64,000 nt of DNA, from assembly GCA_002709565.1 (NCBI GenBank), contig PAPY01000008.1, forward strand, positions 1-64,000, written 5' to 3'. Made by a program: the position numbers and the translations under genes. This document shows positions 20,605-30,335 of this stretch, one piece after another (the first letter of the stretch is position 1; the number at the start of each line of letters is the position of its first letter). This DNA is from Legionellales bacterium (lineage in GTDB: Bacteria > Pseudomonadota > Gammaproteobacteria > UBA1113). The notes under the pieces were generated by a model. The model saw only the letters and a program-made list of their open reading frames with translations. It made no database searches and had not been told where the DNA came from.

Positions 20605-21513
20605 ATGACAGATCCAGTAAACACAATACGACGCGAACAAGAAGGCCTTCTCGATGGTTTCTTCGGTGCACTGTCTGGTGCATTTGGCGGTTTTTTCAAG
20701 AATATCTCTGATACCGTTACTGGTTCCCTTGCCCTTAAACATCAAACTAAGGCTAACGGTTACCGTTATGCTCAGTTAACTGCCGGTGGTTCATCCGCTG
20801 TTATTCAAAGTGCCCTTGGTGGCAGTGAGCAGAATTTTTATCGTAATGATCCCAATGCCATAGCCCCAGCCCCTGTTAAACAGCAACTACGCCGGGTTGA
20901 ACAGGGTACTTTCCAATTATCCCGTGAAGATTTACGTAAAGATTTCGATGTGGTTGTCCAAGACAGCTCAATTGATCACCAATTAAACCGCAATCCTTCT
21001 GATACGGTTACCCGCTATTCCATCCTCCAGGGGGACAGCGAGGTTGCTGAGGTTGTAGTTGGTCCTGATTTCGTGGCCTATAATGTTGTGCCAGTAGGAG
21101 CTTTTGAGAATACACGCCCTATCACTCGTCATCTACAAGTACTTGAACAACATGTGAGCGATATCGTTCGTGACAAGCATTTCCAAGCGCCAACAGTATC
21201 AGGTGCGGATGCGACGATGGCACGGGTTGCTCATGATCAATTAGGCAAACGCTATGACATCTCTGCTCAGTTGGAGCAGCGCTACCGCAAAGCACCAGTA
21301 CAGCAAGCGACAGAAGTGGCAGTTACACGACAAAAATGGTCTCGCATGGCAGATGAAGCTGCGCCTGAGGTTGCGCCAGAAGTGTCTCAACCAGAGCCAA
21401 AGCTACAGCGTAGCAATGTGTTGTCATTCTCACGCAAGGTAAGACCACAAGAAGAGAAGGATTACACGCCATCTCCAACACCTGGCCCTACAACGCCACG
21501 TCCAGGAAGATAG
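20605..21513 (+). CDS. Hypothetical proline-rich-tailed protein
   Basis: The 302-residue protein is not recognised. It begins with a glycine- and phenylalanine-rich amphipathic stretch (LLDGFFGALSGAFGGFFKNI, about 15-34) without a classical signal peptide. A mixed central region follows, then a tail of about 60 residues rich in Glu and Pro, with an EEKDY block and repeated TP/PGP units at the end. It stands alone between asd and fimV with its own terminator. The acidic then proline-rich tail might be a secretion signal or a flexible linker; no function can be assigned. Confidence 0.8.
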   Translation: MTDPVNTIRREQEGLLDGFFGALSGAFGGFFKNISDTVTGSLALKHQTKANGYRYAQLTAGGSSAVIQSALGGSEQNFYRNDPNAIAPAPVKQQLRRVEQGTFQLSREDLRKDFDVVVQDSSIDHQLNRNPSDTVTRYSILQGDSEVAEVVVGPDFVAYNVVPVGAFENTRPITRHLQVLEQHVSDIVRDKHFQAPTVSGADATMARVAHDQLGKRYDISAQLEQRYRKAPVQQATEVAVTRQKWSRMADEAAPEVAPEVSQPEPKLQRSNVLSFSRKVRPQEEKDYTPSPTPGPTTPRPGR

Positions 21514-21535
21514 CGATTTAACGAATCACCCCAAA

Positions 21536-21562
21536 AAGCCGATGCCACCATCGGCTTTTTTT
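21536..21562 (+). terminator. Rho-independent terminator
   Basis: AGCCGATG and CATCGGCT form an 8-bp stem around a 4-base loop, followed by seven T. It ends the transcript of the unknown gene at 20605-21513, before fimV. Confidence 0.92.
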
Positions 21563-21701
21563 ATTGCCCTGAGCCAGCAAATCAACCTCAGATTTTCTCC
21601 CTAAACGGATGAAATCATTCGATTTCTAATTTATACTCATAAATCGGGCTCAAAAGGTCTTGTGTACCTGTGGGCTCTCGGTTGAAAGGGTTAGGGAGTG
21701 C

Positions 21702-24524
21702 ATGTTGCGCAAATTACGTCTCTTCTTGGTTAGCGGATTGTTATTGTTACCCTCTATTGCCATGGCAGTGGGGTTAGGGGCAATTAAAGTCAATTCTGCG
21801 CTAACCCAGCCTTTCAATGCTTCTATCCCGATTCTTCAGCTGGGGGTGGTGCCCACCGACGAGTTGAAGGTTAAGCTGGCCTCTGGGGACAGATTCAAAG
21901 AAATGGGCATCGAGCGCCCCAATTATATTCTCGATCTTAAGTTCAAAGTGGAACGTGCATCTGACGGTAAACCCTATATTCGCGTGACTACCGATGATCC
22001 CATGTCACAACCAACGGTACAATTCCTCTTAGACATTAGCTGGCCCAATGGTCAATTATTCCGTGAATACACGGTATTCTTGGATCCACCGAATTATGCC
22101 GCTTATACCCCAGAAACCCGCAGAGTGATCCGTCACCGGGTGAAAGTTAAGCGCCCAACGCGTCGACCAGTATCCAAACCTAAAGTAACTTCTCAAGTTG
22201 CGACGGTAACTGAGCCAGAAGAAAGTAAGCCCGATACCACGGCAGCGCCACCAACGATGCATAAACCTGAAGCTAAGCCGGAGCCAACGCTAACCCATAA
22301 GGCACCAGAGCCTAAAGTCATGCAGATGCCAAAATCCGCTACCGTGAGTTATGGTCCTACTACACCCCATGACAGCATGTGGCATATTGCGACGGAAGTG
22401 CGGCCTGATCCAAGTTTGAGCATCCAGCAAGTGATGGTGGGGATCTTCAAGAATAATCCCAAAGCCTTCACCCATCACAATATTAATGGCTTAATGGCAG
22501 GGCAGTTGTTGCATGTGCCACCAGCGGACAAACTGGCTGAGACTAGCAAGTCCGAAGCGATTCAATTTATTAATGAACAAAACCAAGCCTGGGCTGTCCA
22601 TGACAAACCACTGAAGACCGTCAGTGTCGCGAAGACGGGCATTACCCGAGCGGTGAAACCTCATCAAGCACCGCACCACAAACCACAAGCTGCCAGTGAG
22701 TTCCCGGATGAGTTAGAGTTACAACCAAGCTTGCCCCATGATGTAGAGAGCTTTGGTTTTGCTGACGGACCGAAGCCAGAATTGCCTGAAGATGTCAAAA
22801 CTTTACAGGCGGAACTCGCGGTTTCTGCTGAAGCCTTAGGCGCCAGCAAACAACAAAACAAAATGCTCTCTCAAGAAGTCACGGCCATGGAAGATAAAAT
22901 GAAGTCCATGGAACAGCAAATGCAGAGCAAAGACGATGAAATCATCGCCTTAGAGAAAGTTATTTCTGAACAAACCGGGACTGCCGCTCCGACCACAGGT
23001 CAACCCGGTGCCCAGACAGCTGATCTGCAAAGCGTACAACTACCAGCTCGCAAATCTTCTTTTATGTCTCGGATGATGCTGCCGGTATTGTTAGCCATCA
23101 TTATTCTTTTACTGGTTGCCGGTATTTACTGGCAACGTCGACGCGCCGCGGGTGCTAAATTAGTCGAGGCAGATGATGATGCTGAGCATACGGTGGTGAC
23201 GACGTTTGATGAGGAGACCACCGAAGAGGACGAAGAGGACGAAGAGGAGCATACACTCCTTAACCCTGACAAGGAACCTGAAAGCTCAGTTTTCGAAGCA
23301 GTGGACACAGTGGAAGAAGCCAATGTGTTAATTGCCTATGGTCGCCACTCTCAAGCCATTCGTTTATTACAAACAGCCCTAGAGCAAGCTCCCGAGCAAC
23401 AAGATGTGCGGGTAAAGTTACTGGAAGTATATGCACTGGATAAAAACAAAGACGAATTTAACCAAGTCTTGAACCAACTGCCAGAGGATCTTGAACAAAC
23501 AGCGCCTGAGCTATGGCAAAAAGTTGAAGAGCTAGTCGCTGATTGGGATACCGTGGCGACAGCGCAACCTGCAGGTGAAATTATTCACGATGACGGGGCA
23601 GCGTCCGCTTCTGACGTACCTGCCGAGTCGCGCCCATCCTCTGAGCCTGCGCCAGAATCTTCGGCAACAGCATCAGAAACTGAAGGATCCTTGGACTCTC
23701 TTGATGATGGGGATTTGAATTTTGAGGATATTACGGCAGTAGAGCCTACAGAGGAAGAGCAGGAAGATAGCATACCGACACTGGATTTGACGGATGAGAG
23801 CGATGAGCAGAGCAGTGAAGATGAGCTACAAGCGTTGAGTGATGAAATTGCAGCAACTGAAGCGACACAAGAAGACGATGATCATGTGCTCGAGTTTACG
23901 CTCGATGATGAGGACAAACCTGAAAAACCACTTACAGATATTGCGACTGAAGACGAAACGATCAGCACTGGATCGACGTCTGACTCTGCTGCAGAGGCCA
24001 GTAGTGATGATGGCAATACCATAGAGTTTGACAATGATTTCGATTGGGAGAGCGTACCTGAATCTAGCGAGGTAGTTACTTCTAGCGAAACTGGGAATGG
24101 TGAAGACCGGACCCTTGAACTTGAAACTATCGAAACACTGGAACAGGCATCTATTGAAACCCCAGATGTGACAGAGGATCTGCATACCCCAGCTGAAGCG
24201 ACTGACGACAGCGATGATGGCTTTGCCAGCCTCGAGCAAACCTTAAAAGACTTCGAAGTGCCATCAGAACTGCATAGTGAAGAACCCGACTCGCCGTTCG
24301 AGGTGGATATGCGGGATTCTGAGGCGATGGCGGAATTAACCTCGATTTCTGCCCAAGATGAAGATACAATGGCCACCAAGTTGGATTTAGCCCGTGCTTA
24401 TATTGATATGGGTGATCATGTGGAAGCCCGTTTTATTCTCGAAGAAGTACAAAAACACGGCTCCAAAGATCAAGGCAGCGAAGCCCAAGAATTGTTAGAT
24501 AGGATTATTGGCGAAGACGAATAG
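21702..24524 (+). CDS. fimV: FimV-like polar/pilus-assembly protein
   Basis: The 940-residue protein has a signal peptide (LRLFLVSGLLLLPSIAMA), a FimV N-terminal domain (LGAIKVNSALTQPFNASIPI), a LysM-like domain near residues 220-275 (DSMWHIATEVRPD), a coiled coil near 370-430, one membrane segment (MLPVLLAIIILLLVAGIYW, about 465-483), a TPR-like part near 545-610, a very acidic stretch of about 250 residues and the C-terminal FimV domain (KLDLARAYIDMGDHVEARFI). FimV organises cell poles, type IV pili and twitching. ATG 21702 has GGGAG upstream. Its last codons are duplicated downstream of a palindromic insertion. Confidence 0.93.
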   Translation: MLRKLRLFLVSGLLLLPSIAMAVGLGAIKVNSALTQPFNASIPILQLGVVPTDELKVKLASGDRFKEMGIERPNYILDLKFKVERASDGKPYIRVTTDDPMSQPTVQFLLDISWPNGQLFREYTVFLDPPNYAAYTPETRRVIRHRVKVKRPTRRPVSKPKVTSQVATVTEPEESKPDTTAAPPTMHKPEAKPEPTLTHKAPEPKVMQMPKSATVSYGPTTPHDSMWHIATEVRPDPSLSIQQVMVGIFKNNPKAFTHHNINGLMAGQLLHVPPADKLAETSKSEAIQFINEQNQAWAVHDKPLKTVSVAKTGITRAVKPHQAPHHKPQAASEFPDELELQPSLPHDVESFGFADGPKPELPEDVKTLQAELAVSAEALGASKQQNKMLSQEVTAMEDKMKSMEQQMQSKDDEIIALEKVISEQTGTAAPTTGQPGAQTADLQSVQLPARKSSFMSRMMLPVLLAIIILLLVAGIYWQRRRAAGAKLVEADDDAEHTVVTTFDEETTEEDEEDEEEHTLLNPDKEPESSVFEAVDTVEEANVLIAYGRHSQAIRLLQTALEQAPEQQDVRVKLLEVYALDKNKDEFNQVLNQLPEDLEQTAPELWQKVEELVADWDTVATAQPAGEIIHDDGAASASDVPAESRPSSEPAPESSATASETEGSLDSLDDGDLNFEDITAVEPTEEEQEDSIPTLDLTDESDEQSSEDELQALSDEIAATEATQEDDDHVLEFTLDDEDKPEKPLTDIATEDETISTGSTSDSAAEASSDDGNTIEFDNDFDWESVPESSEVVTSSETGNGEDRTLELETIETLEQASIETPDVTEDLHTPAEATDDSDDGFASLEQTLKDFEVPSELHSEEPDSPFEVDMRDSEAMAELTSISAQDEDTMATKLDLARAYIDMGDHVEARFILEEVQKHGSKDQGSEAQELLDRIIGEDE

Positions 24525-24666
24525 ATAAGTTGTACTGTATTCGCCATCTTTACGCGATGGGGAATCCTTAAGGGGGAGAACCGCGGTTCTCCCCCTTAAG
24601 CGCAAGTGCGAATTTATTTCGCGCTTAGCGTATTATAACAGCGAGGATTATTGGCGAAGACGAATA
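24501..24666. repeat. Palindromic element flanked by 23-bp direct repeats at the fimV 3' end
   Basis: The last bases of fimV (24501-24523, AGGATTATTGGC through CGAATA) recur exactly at 24644-24666. Between them is a 120-base segment made of hairpins: a CCATC/GATGG stem at about 24545-24561, a 34-nt perfect palindrome at 24567-24600 and a TTAAGCGC/GCGCTTAG hairpin beyond. Direct repeats around a palindromic unit suggest insertion of a small non-coding element. No ORF lies inside. Confidence 0.8.
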
Positions 24667-24695
24667 AGCTATTTGTTTAATTTTGCCAAAACATA

Positions 24696-25502
24696 ATGAA
24701 CCAAACACCCATGAATCGCATTGCTTTAGGTATCGAATACGATGGTACGGATTTTTATGGTTGGCAACAGCAGGCTAACGTTATCAGTGTGCAGGAAGCC
24801 CTACAAACCGCGCTCTCACGAGTAGCGGATGAACCTATACATGTATTTGCCGCAGGACGTACGGATAGAGGTGTACATGCCACCCATCAAGTTACCCATT
24901 TTAATACCACCGCCACACGTAGTCTGGAGAATTGGCTGCGCGGCACTAACCGTTATTTACCCGATGGGGTCAGAGTAGTATGGGCAAAAGTCGTTGATAA
25001 TGAATTTCACGCACGGTTTTCTGCCGTGAGTCGGCGCTATTTATATATCACTCACAATGCCCCAGGACGTTCTGGCTTATTTCACAATCGCGTCAGCCAT
25101 TATCCTAAGCCTTTAGACTTAGCGCGCATGCAAGCGGGGGCCCAATATTTGCTGGGTGAACATGATTTTTCTTCGTTTCGGGCAGCCGCATGCCAAGCGA
25201 AGAGTCCCATCAAGACAGTCCACCACCTTGAGCTCAGTCAATATGGGGATTTAATTTATTTGGATATAAAGGCCAACGCTTTTTTGCACCATATGGTGCG
25301 TAATATTGCGGGTATTTTGCATTCTGTGGGGGCGGGGGAAGCGACCCCCGAATCGGTTAAAACCGTCCTCGAAGCGCGGGATCGTTGCAGTGGTGATGTA
25401 ACAGCAGTACCAGAGGGCTTGTATTTTATTGCGGTGGAATACCCCGAAAATTACGGTATTTCAGCCGATCCACACTTTCCCTTACTCTATCATCAGAATT
25501 AA
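24696..25502 (+). CDS. truA: tRNA pseudouridine(38-40) synthase TruA
   Basis: The 268-residue enzyme converts uridines 38, 39 and 40 of the anticodon arm to pseudouridine. The catalytic aspartate lies in AAGRTDRGVHAT (about residue 57). Other family signatures are IEYDGTDFYGWQQQ, FHARFSAVSRRYLY and NAFLHHMVRNIAGIL. Length matches the family. ATG 24696 is used; an in-frame ATG five codons later is possible. Confidence 0.97.
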   Translation: MNQTPMNRIALGIEYDGTDFYGWQQQANVISVQEALQTALSRVADEPIHVFAAGRTDRGVHATHQVTHFNTTATRSLENWLRGTNRYLPDGVRVVWAKVVDNEFHARFSAVSRRYLYITHNAPGRSGLFHNRVSHYPKPLDLARMQAGAQYLLGEHDFSSFRAAACQAKSPIKTVHHLELSQYGDLIYLDIKANAFLHHMVRNIAGILHSVGAGEATPESVKTVLEARDRCSGDVTAVPEGLYFIAVEYPENYGISADPHFPLLYHQN

Positions 25503-25597
25503 TCATTTGGACATAATTCTGTTAATCAACTGAATATTTGCGAAATGACGCGCTTTTAACTTTACTGTAAGAAGAGCAATAGTTATAGGATAGAACA

Positions 25598-26359
25598 ATG
25601 GCACCACAGGAAGCCCGTGATACACAAGACAATGCGGATTACCGGCCCACCGTATTATTGGTTGAAGACAACAAGATCTCTGCTAAAGCCGCGCTGATGC
25701 TATTGAATGAATTGGGTTGTGATGTGGATTATGCTGAAGATGGGCAAATGGCCTTGGAATTCACCACCGAAAAAGCCTATGACATGATCTTTATGGACAT
25801 TGGTTTACCGGACATGGATGGTCTTGAGGTCACAAAACGCATCCGTGCTTACCACCAAATGCCAATCGTTGCCCTAACTGCACAAGGTGAACTCTCTCAA
25901 GATTCCTGCCAAGATGTTGGTATCATTGAAATCATCGAAAAGCCTCTCGACAAAGCCAAAGCCCAAAAAACCCTGGATTTTTACGTCACTAAAACCTTAA
26001 ACAGTCATTCCGTTGCTCGTCCTGTGGTACTAGATTTGGAATACGGGATTGATTTAGTGAACGGCGACAAAGACGCCGCTTACGAAATGCTAGCTATTCT
26101 TGCCGAAGATGTGCCAGGGGATATCGACCAAATCAAATCATTCGCTCAAGCTGAAGACAAAGGCCAACTTTGTTTTGCCTTACATCGATTACGTAGTGCC
26201 GTTCTCTATTGCGGCGTGCCTCGCCTACAACATGCCTTAAAAGATCTCTGCAGCAAATCCATCAAAGCCCGCTCCATCGAAGAAATCGAAGGGGACTTGC
26301 AAGGACTCTACGACGAGGTGGATATGGTGCTAGCTGCTTATCGCGCGTTGCCACGCTAA
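25598..26359 (+). CDS. Receiver-HPt phosphorelay protein
   Basis: The 253-residue protein has an N-terminal receiver domain (VLLVEDNKISAKAALMLL, phospho-acceptor in MIFMDIGLPDMDG near residue 67, then ALTA and EKPL) and a C-terminal HPt domain (about 150-250). The HPt phospho-histidine is in FALHRLRSAVLYCGVPRL. There is no kinase domain, so the protein resembles the detached C-terminal part of an ArcB-like hybrid kinase and would act as a relay between a separate kinase and a regulator. Its partners are not in this window. TAGGAT lies before the ATG. Confidence 0.9.
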   Translation: MAPQEARDTQDNADYRPTVLLVEDNKISAKAALMLLNELGCDVDYAEDGQMALEFTTEKAYDMIFMDIGLPDMDGLEVTKRIRAYHQMPIVALTAQGELSQDSCQDVGIIEIIEKPLDKAKAQKTLDFYVTKTLNSHSVARPVVLDLEYGIDLVNGDKDAAYEMLAILAEDVPGDIDQIKSFAQAEDKGQLCFALHRLRSAVLYCGVPRLQHALKDLCSKSIKARSIEEIEGDLQGLYDEVDMVLAAYRALPR

Positions 26360-26458
26360 TTAACTCGTCGATAATTTCCATCCGCGCTAATGATATAGCG
26401 TTAAGCAATTGAAATATATCCAATTTTTAATACAGGCCTCATCAAAGCTATTGCTTTT

Positions 26459-26486
26459 TTGCACTGATGCGGATTTCAGGTATAAT
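26459..26486 (+). promoter_or_regulatory. Sigma70 promoter of the F-box/ankyrin gene
   Basis: TTGCAC (26459-26464) and a consensus TATAAT (26481-26486) are spaced by 16 bases. The -35 box overlaps the end of a short AAAGC-TATT-GCTTT hairpin with a T run (26444-26460), which may terminate the preceding gene. Confidence 0.75.
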
Positions 26487-26527
26487 CAGGCGCTCAATAA
26501 TAAATGACAATTATCAGGAGTCCAGTC

Positions 26528-28063
26528 ATGTATCCCAAAGATGGCATCGAATTAACGGATTTTAGCAGTATTGTTCCACCAGCCTTTGACGTCTTATCCT
26601 TTGAGCTTTTTCTATATCTGACAAGGACTTTATCGCTGCAAGATATTGCTGCCCTTGCTGCCACAAATAAAATGTTACGTGCCTGGGTTAATAGTGAAGA
26701 TTTTTGGACTGATAGGTTGCACGCGCATTTTCCGCATATTTCGAGAAGCATTACAGATCCACAACTGTATACTTATAAGTCGCGCTATCGATATAGATAT
26801 GAATTCGAGTATGGAAGATTATCGGGTGATGAGAAGTATATTTTCAATTTGGTTAAAATAGGTGATGCGGATGAGATCGCTAAGCGGTTTGACAATAAAA
26901 ACATTGCCATGAAGTGGCTTTTCATTCGTGATAATAGAGGTAAGTCTCTGGTTGACTGGGCGAGGATGCAAGGACATCAGTCGATGCTTAATGTATTTTA
27001 TGCTAATGCCAAGAAATTTTATGTGTCTGATGAGGGCAGTTTTAGCCCGAAAATGCAGGATGCAATCGGGTATACCTTACTTCATTGGGCTATGGAATTT
27101 CAGCAATCCGAAGACGAGATTGAGTTATTGCTGGCGACAGATGAGAAGATTGCCTTAGATATAACAGATAAAAAGCGTCGTACACCACTTCATTTAGCGG
27201 CATGTTATCATTCAGAAGCGGTTTGTAGTTTGCTAGTGGATAAAGGCGCATCAATCACTGCGCAAGATAAGTTTGGCTTTTCGCCACTGAGTATGGCAAT
27301 GTCGAAAGATTCGAGACAGAACGTCGAGGCGATGTTAATGCTACAAAAGGATCGCTCGTTACAAGACTCTGTTGTACATAAACCTGATGAGCTTAGTTTG
27401 TACAGAGTTGCATTCTCTTATGCTGCATGGCGCAATGACATGAATTTTGTGCGACTGTTATTGCAAAAACTTGAAAGAATCCCAGGTAGTGAATTAACAA
27501 AAGTTGTCAGACTAGCTGCTGATTGTGATGACGATGATATCGTTAGACAGTGTTTTGAAGTAGCGAGAAATACAGGTGTAAACCTATCAGTGATGGTACA
27601 GCGATATGTACTTACAAATGCAGTTTTTAAAAAAGAGCAAAAAGTCGCCAAGCTTTTTCTAGATAATGATCTTTACAGTTACGATGATTTTCGTTGGATT
27701 CACTATGAGGCTCGTAGCTGCTATTTTGGTGATGTTAGCGAGCGCGCATTATCTTTTATTAAGATCCCTATGTTAGCTGCGTATATCGAGAAAATGGAAC
27801 AACGGGTTCAACACCATGGCGAAGACTATCAGGCGTCTGGATTTGGTGTTTTCCATGGAGTTTTTGGTTTTGGCACAGGCACGCGTCAATATACTCTATG
27901 GGGTTTTGGTTACACCGCCAAACAAAAGTTAGATGCCGCGAGAGCATTACAACAACAGCTTGATAACTCATCAGAAGACGAAGCAGAGCTTGAGGCTTAC
28001 AAAGCGCCATTAGAGCAAGGTGAGTTAGGGACAATCAATCGATTATTTCGCCGAGGTTCATGA
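26528..28063 (+). CDS. F-box-like and ankyrin-repeat protein
   Basis: The 511-residue protein has an F-box-like motif near residues 20-65 ([20 protein letters not shown], then [18 protein letters not shown]). Ankyrin repeats lie at about 175-270, including [30 protein letters not shown] and [10 protein letters not shown]. The last 230 residues are not recognised. F-box domains recruit SCF ubiquitin ligases in eukaryotes, and bacterial proteins of this make-up are typically injected effectors; that role is inference. ATG 26528 has CAGGAG before it. A strong own promoter separates it from its housekeeping neighbours, and it is poorer in GC than they are, which suggests acquisition. Confidence 0.83.
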   Translation: MYPKDGIELTDFSSIVPPAFDVLSFELFLYLTRTLSLQDIAALAATNKMLRAWVNSEDFWTDRLHAHFPHISRSITDPQLYTYKSRYRYRYEFEYGRLSGDEKYIFNLVKIGDADEIAKRFDNKNIAMKWLFIRDNRGKSLVDWARMQGHQSMLNVFYANAKKFYVSDEGSFSPKMQDAIGYTLLHWAMEFQQSEDEIELLLATDEKIALDITDKKRRTPLHLAACYHSEAVCSLLVDKGASITAQDKFGFSPLSMAMSKDSRQNVEAMLMLQKDRSLQDSVVHKPDELSLYRVAFSYAAWRNDMNFVRLLLQKLERIPGSELTKVVRLAADCDDDDIVRQCFEVARNTGVNLSVMVQRYVLTNAVFKKEQKVAKLFLDNDLYSYDDFRWIHYEARSCYFGDVSERALSFIKIPMLAAYIEKMEQRVQHHGEDYQASGFGVFHGVFGFGTGTRQYTLWGFGYTAKQKLDAARALQQQLDNSSEDEAELEAYKAPLEQGELGTINRLFRRGS

Positions 28064-28074
28064 TAGCGCACAAA

Positions 28075-28104
28075 TTGTCTCTACCTTCAGGGATATGGTA
28101 TATT
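28075..28104 (+). promoter_or_regulatory. Candidate promoter of the accD operon
   Basis: TTGTCT (28075-28080) and TATATT (28099-28104) are separated by 18 bases, placing the start about 30 bases before the accD ATG at 28140. Confidence 0.55.
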
Positions 28105-28139
28105 GCGCCCTCAACCAAAACAATGAATGTGAGCAAAAT

Positions 28140-29060
28140 ATGAGCTGGTTTGCAAAATTATTACCGTCCAAGATCCGTACCTCGTCCCAGGGCAAAAAAG
28201 GCGTGCCGGAAGGGGTTTGGAGCCAATGCCCTGCCTGTAACGCAGTATTGTACCGCCCTGAACTCGAGCGTAACCAAGAAGTCTGTCCAAAATGCAATCA
28301 CCACCTTCGTATCGGTGCCCGCAAGCGGTTAGAGGGCTTTTTGGATGAGGGTACCTTTATTGAGATTGCCGCTGATTTAGAACCGGTAGATAAGCTCAAA
28401 TTCAAAGACACCAAAAAGTACAAAGACCGGATCAGTACAGCCACCAAAAAATCCGGCGAAAAAGAAGCCTTGATTGCTGCTCGTGGCCAGTTATTGTCGA
28501 TGCCGGTGACGGTTGCTGCTTTTGTCTATGACTATATCGGTGGATCTATGGGCGCGGTTGTCGGCGAAAAATTCGTCCAAGCGGTGAATACTGCCCTTGA
28601 GTATCGTACGCCATTGATATGTTTTTCTGCCAGTGGTGGTGCGCGAATGCAAGAAGCGTTAATTTCACTAATGCAAATGGCGAAGACCAGTGCCGCCTTG
28701 AAACGCCTATCGGAGCAAGGCTTACCGTTTATCTCTGTGTTAACGGATCCGACCATGGGTGGCGTGTCAGCCAGTCTAGCGATGTTAGGGGATATCGTTA
28801 TTGCTGAACCCAATGCGCTGATTGGTTTTGCGGGACCACGGGTGATCGAACAAACCGTGCGGGAAGTCTTACCTGAGGGCTTTCAGCGTAGCGAGTTCTT
28901 ATTGGAACACGGCGCTATCGATAAAGTCGTCGATCGTCGCGAAATGGCTGAAACCATTGCGCGCATGTTAGCGAAGTTAATGCGCCAGGCAGAGCCAATT
29001 GTGCCTGAAACAACGAGCGAACCCCTCGAAAATATTCCTGAGCCACCACCTGGTGAGTAG
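28140..29060 (+). CDS. accD: Acetyl-CoA carboxylase carboxyltransferase beta subunit
   Basis: The 306-residue subunit, paired with AccA, transfers the carboxyl group from biotin to acetyl-CoA, making malonyl-CoA for fatty acids. The N-terminal Cys4 zinc finger is CPAC (near 30) with CPKC (near 52). The crotonase-like core has [29 protein letters not shown] and [16 protein letters not shown]. Start at MSWFAKL by family pattern; a 15-residue upstream extension is dismissed. It leads a six-gene operon with folC three bases on. Confidence 0.97.
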   Translation: MSWFAKLLPSKIRTSSQGKKGVPEGVWSQCPACNAVLYRPELERNQEVCPKCNHHLRIGARKRLEGFLDEGTFIEIAADLEPVDKLKFKDTKKYKDRISTATKKSGEKEALIAARGQLLSMPVTVAAFVYDYIGGSMGAVVGEKFVQAVNTALEYRTPLICFSASGGARMQEALISLMQMAKTSAALKRLSEQGLPFISVLTDPTMGGVSASLAMLGDIVIAEPNALIGFAGPRVIEQTVREVLPEGFQRSEFLLEHGAIDKVVDRREMAETIARMLAKLMRQAEPIVPETTSEPLENIPEPPPGE

Positions 29061-29063
29061 CCT

Positions 29064-30326
29064 ATGCTTGCCCCACCGCAACACAACGCCACTTTAACAG
29101 ATTGGTTACAGTGGCTAGAGGCCAATCATCCGCGGGACATTAAACTGGGGTTAGAGCGTGTCAGAGCAGCAGCGGATAAACTCAAAATTACTGAATTCTC
29201 TTGCCCCGTCATTACCGTTGCGGGCACCAATGGCAAAGGCAGTTGTGTGGCGTTGCTGGATGCAATCTATCGCCAAGCTGGATATCGGACAGGAACGTTT
29301 ACCTCACCCCATTTTATTGATTACAACGAACGGGTTTGTTTGAATGGTAACGCCGTGACTGACAGCCAACTCATAAATGCCTTTACTATCATTCATCATA
29401 CATGCGCTAATATCCCATTAACCTACTATGAATATTCAACCCTCGCCGCATTAGTGATTTTTCAGCAACAGGCATTGGATGTGGTTATCCTTGAAGTCGG
29501 CCTTGGTGGGCGTTTGGATGCGGTAAATATTATCGACCCAAGTTTAAGTATTGTTAGCTCGATAGCACTGGATCACATGGAATGGTTAGGTAACACCCGA
29601 GACAGTATTGCTCGGGAAAAAGCAGGAATTTTTCGGGCTGGCAAACCCGCAGTGTGTGGTTGCCTTGAGCCACCACAGAGTTTGCTTGATTATGCAAATA
29701 CTATCGGTGCACCATTGTATTTACAGGGTAGAGACTTTCAGTACCAAGAGGATGCCACCTCCTGGTCTTGGTCATCTCAGCAAGGGGAATACACGAATCT
29801 CGCCAAAACCTTTTTCGTTGCGCAAAATGGCGCAACCGTATTAATGGCGGTTGAGTTATTACAAAATGACTTACCGGTAGCTGAAGAGGCTATCCGGGCG
29901 GGCATCCTCCAGGCAACCTTGCGGGGACGACGGCAATCTTGGCCGGTTGCTAACGGGGAGTGTCTACTGGATGTGGCCCATAATCCCCACAGTTGTGCGG
30001 CCTTAGCGGACTACTTGGTAGAGCGGCCTGTTAATGGTCGCCAAATAGCCGTATTTGCGATGTTAGCTGACAAGGATATAGCTGGATGTATTGCGGCCTT
30101 TGGGGATAATTTCAGCGAATGGCATTTGCCTGCACTTGACGCAGAGCGAGGGGCCGGTCCTGCCCGGCTTGCTACGTTATTGGCTGAGGCGGGGCAGGCG
30201 AACGTCCAGCTGTACGATTCTGTGGTTGAGGCCTATCACAAGGCTACTCATGGCCTAGGCACTCATGATAGACTTGTGGTCTTTGGGTCGTTTCACACGG
30301 TTGCAGCTGTCATGGCAACAGCCTAG
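29064..30326 (+). CDS. folC: Dihydrofolate/folylpolyglutamate synthase FolC
   Basis: The 420-residue ATP-dependent ligase adds glutamate to dihydropteroate and to folates. It shows the P-loop ITVAGTNGKGSCVALLD near residue 50, TSPHFIDYNERV, EVGLGGRLDAVNII and LDVAHNPHSCAAL. Length is typical. It sits between accD and the SPOR protein gene with very short gaps. Confidence 0.96.
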   Translation: MLAPPQHNATLTDWLQWLEANHPRDIKLGLERVRAAADKLKITEFSCPVITVAGTNGKGSCVALLDAIYRQAGYRTGTFTSPHFIDYNERVCLNGNAVTDSQLINAFTIIHHTCANIPLTYYEYSTLAALVIFQQQALDVVILEVGLGGRLDAVNIIDPSLSIVSSIALDHMEWLGNTRDSIAREKAGIFRAGKPAVCGCLEPPQSLLDYANTIGAPLYLQGRDFQYQEDATSWSWSSQQGEYTNLAKTFFVAQNGATVLMAVELLQNDLPVAEEAIRAGILQATLRGRRQSWPVANGECLLDVAHNPHSCAALADYLVERPVNGRQIAVFAMLADKDIAGCIAAFGDNFSEWHLPALDAERGAGPARLATLLAEAGQANVQLYDSVVEAYHKATHGLGTHDRLVVFGSFHTVAAVMATA

Positions 30327-30335
30327 TAGTGGAGA

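Noticed and set aside
23882-24379. Serine-rich minus-strand ORF inside fimV
   Set aside because: It mirrors the acidic GAX/TCX codons of the fimV acidic stretch and has no ribosome site.
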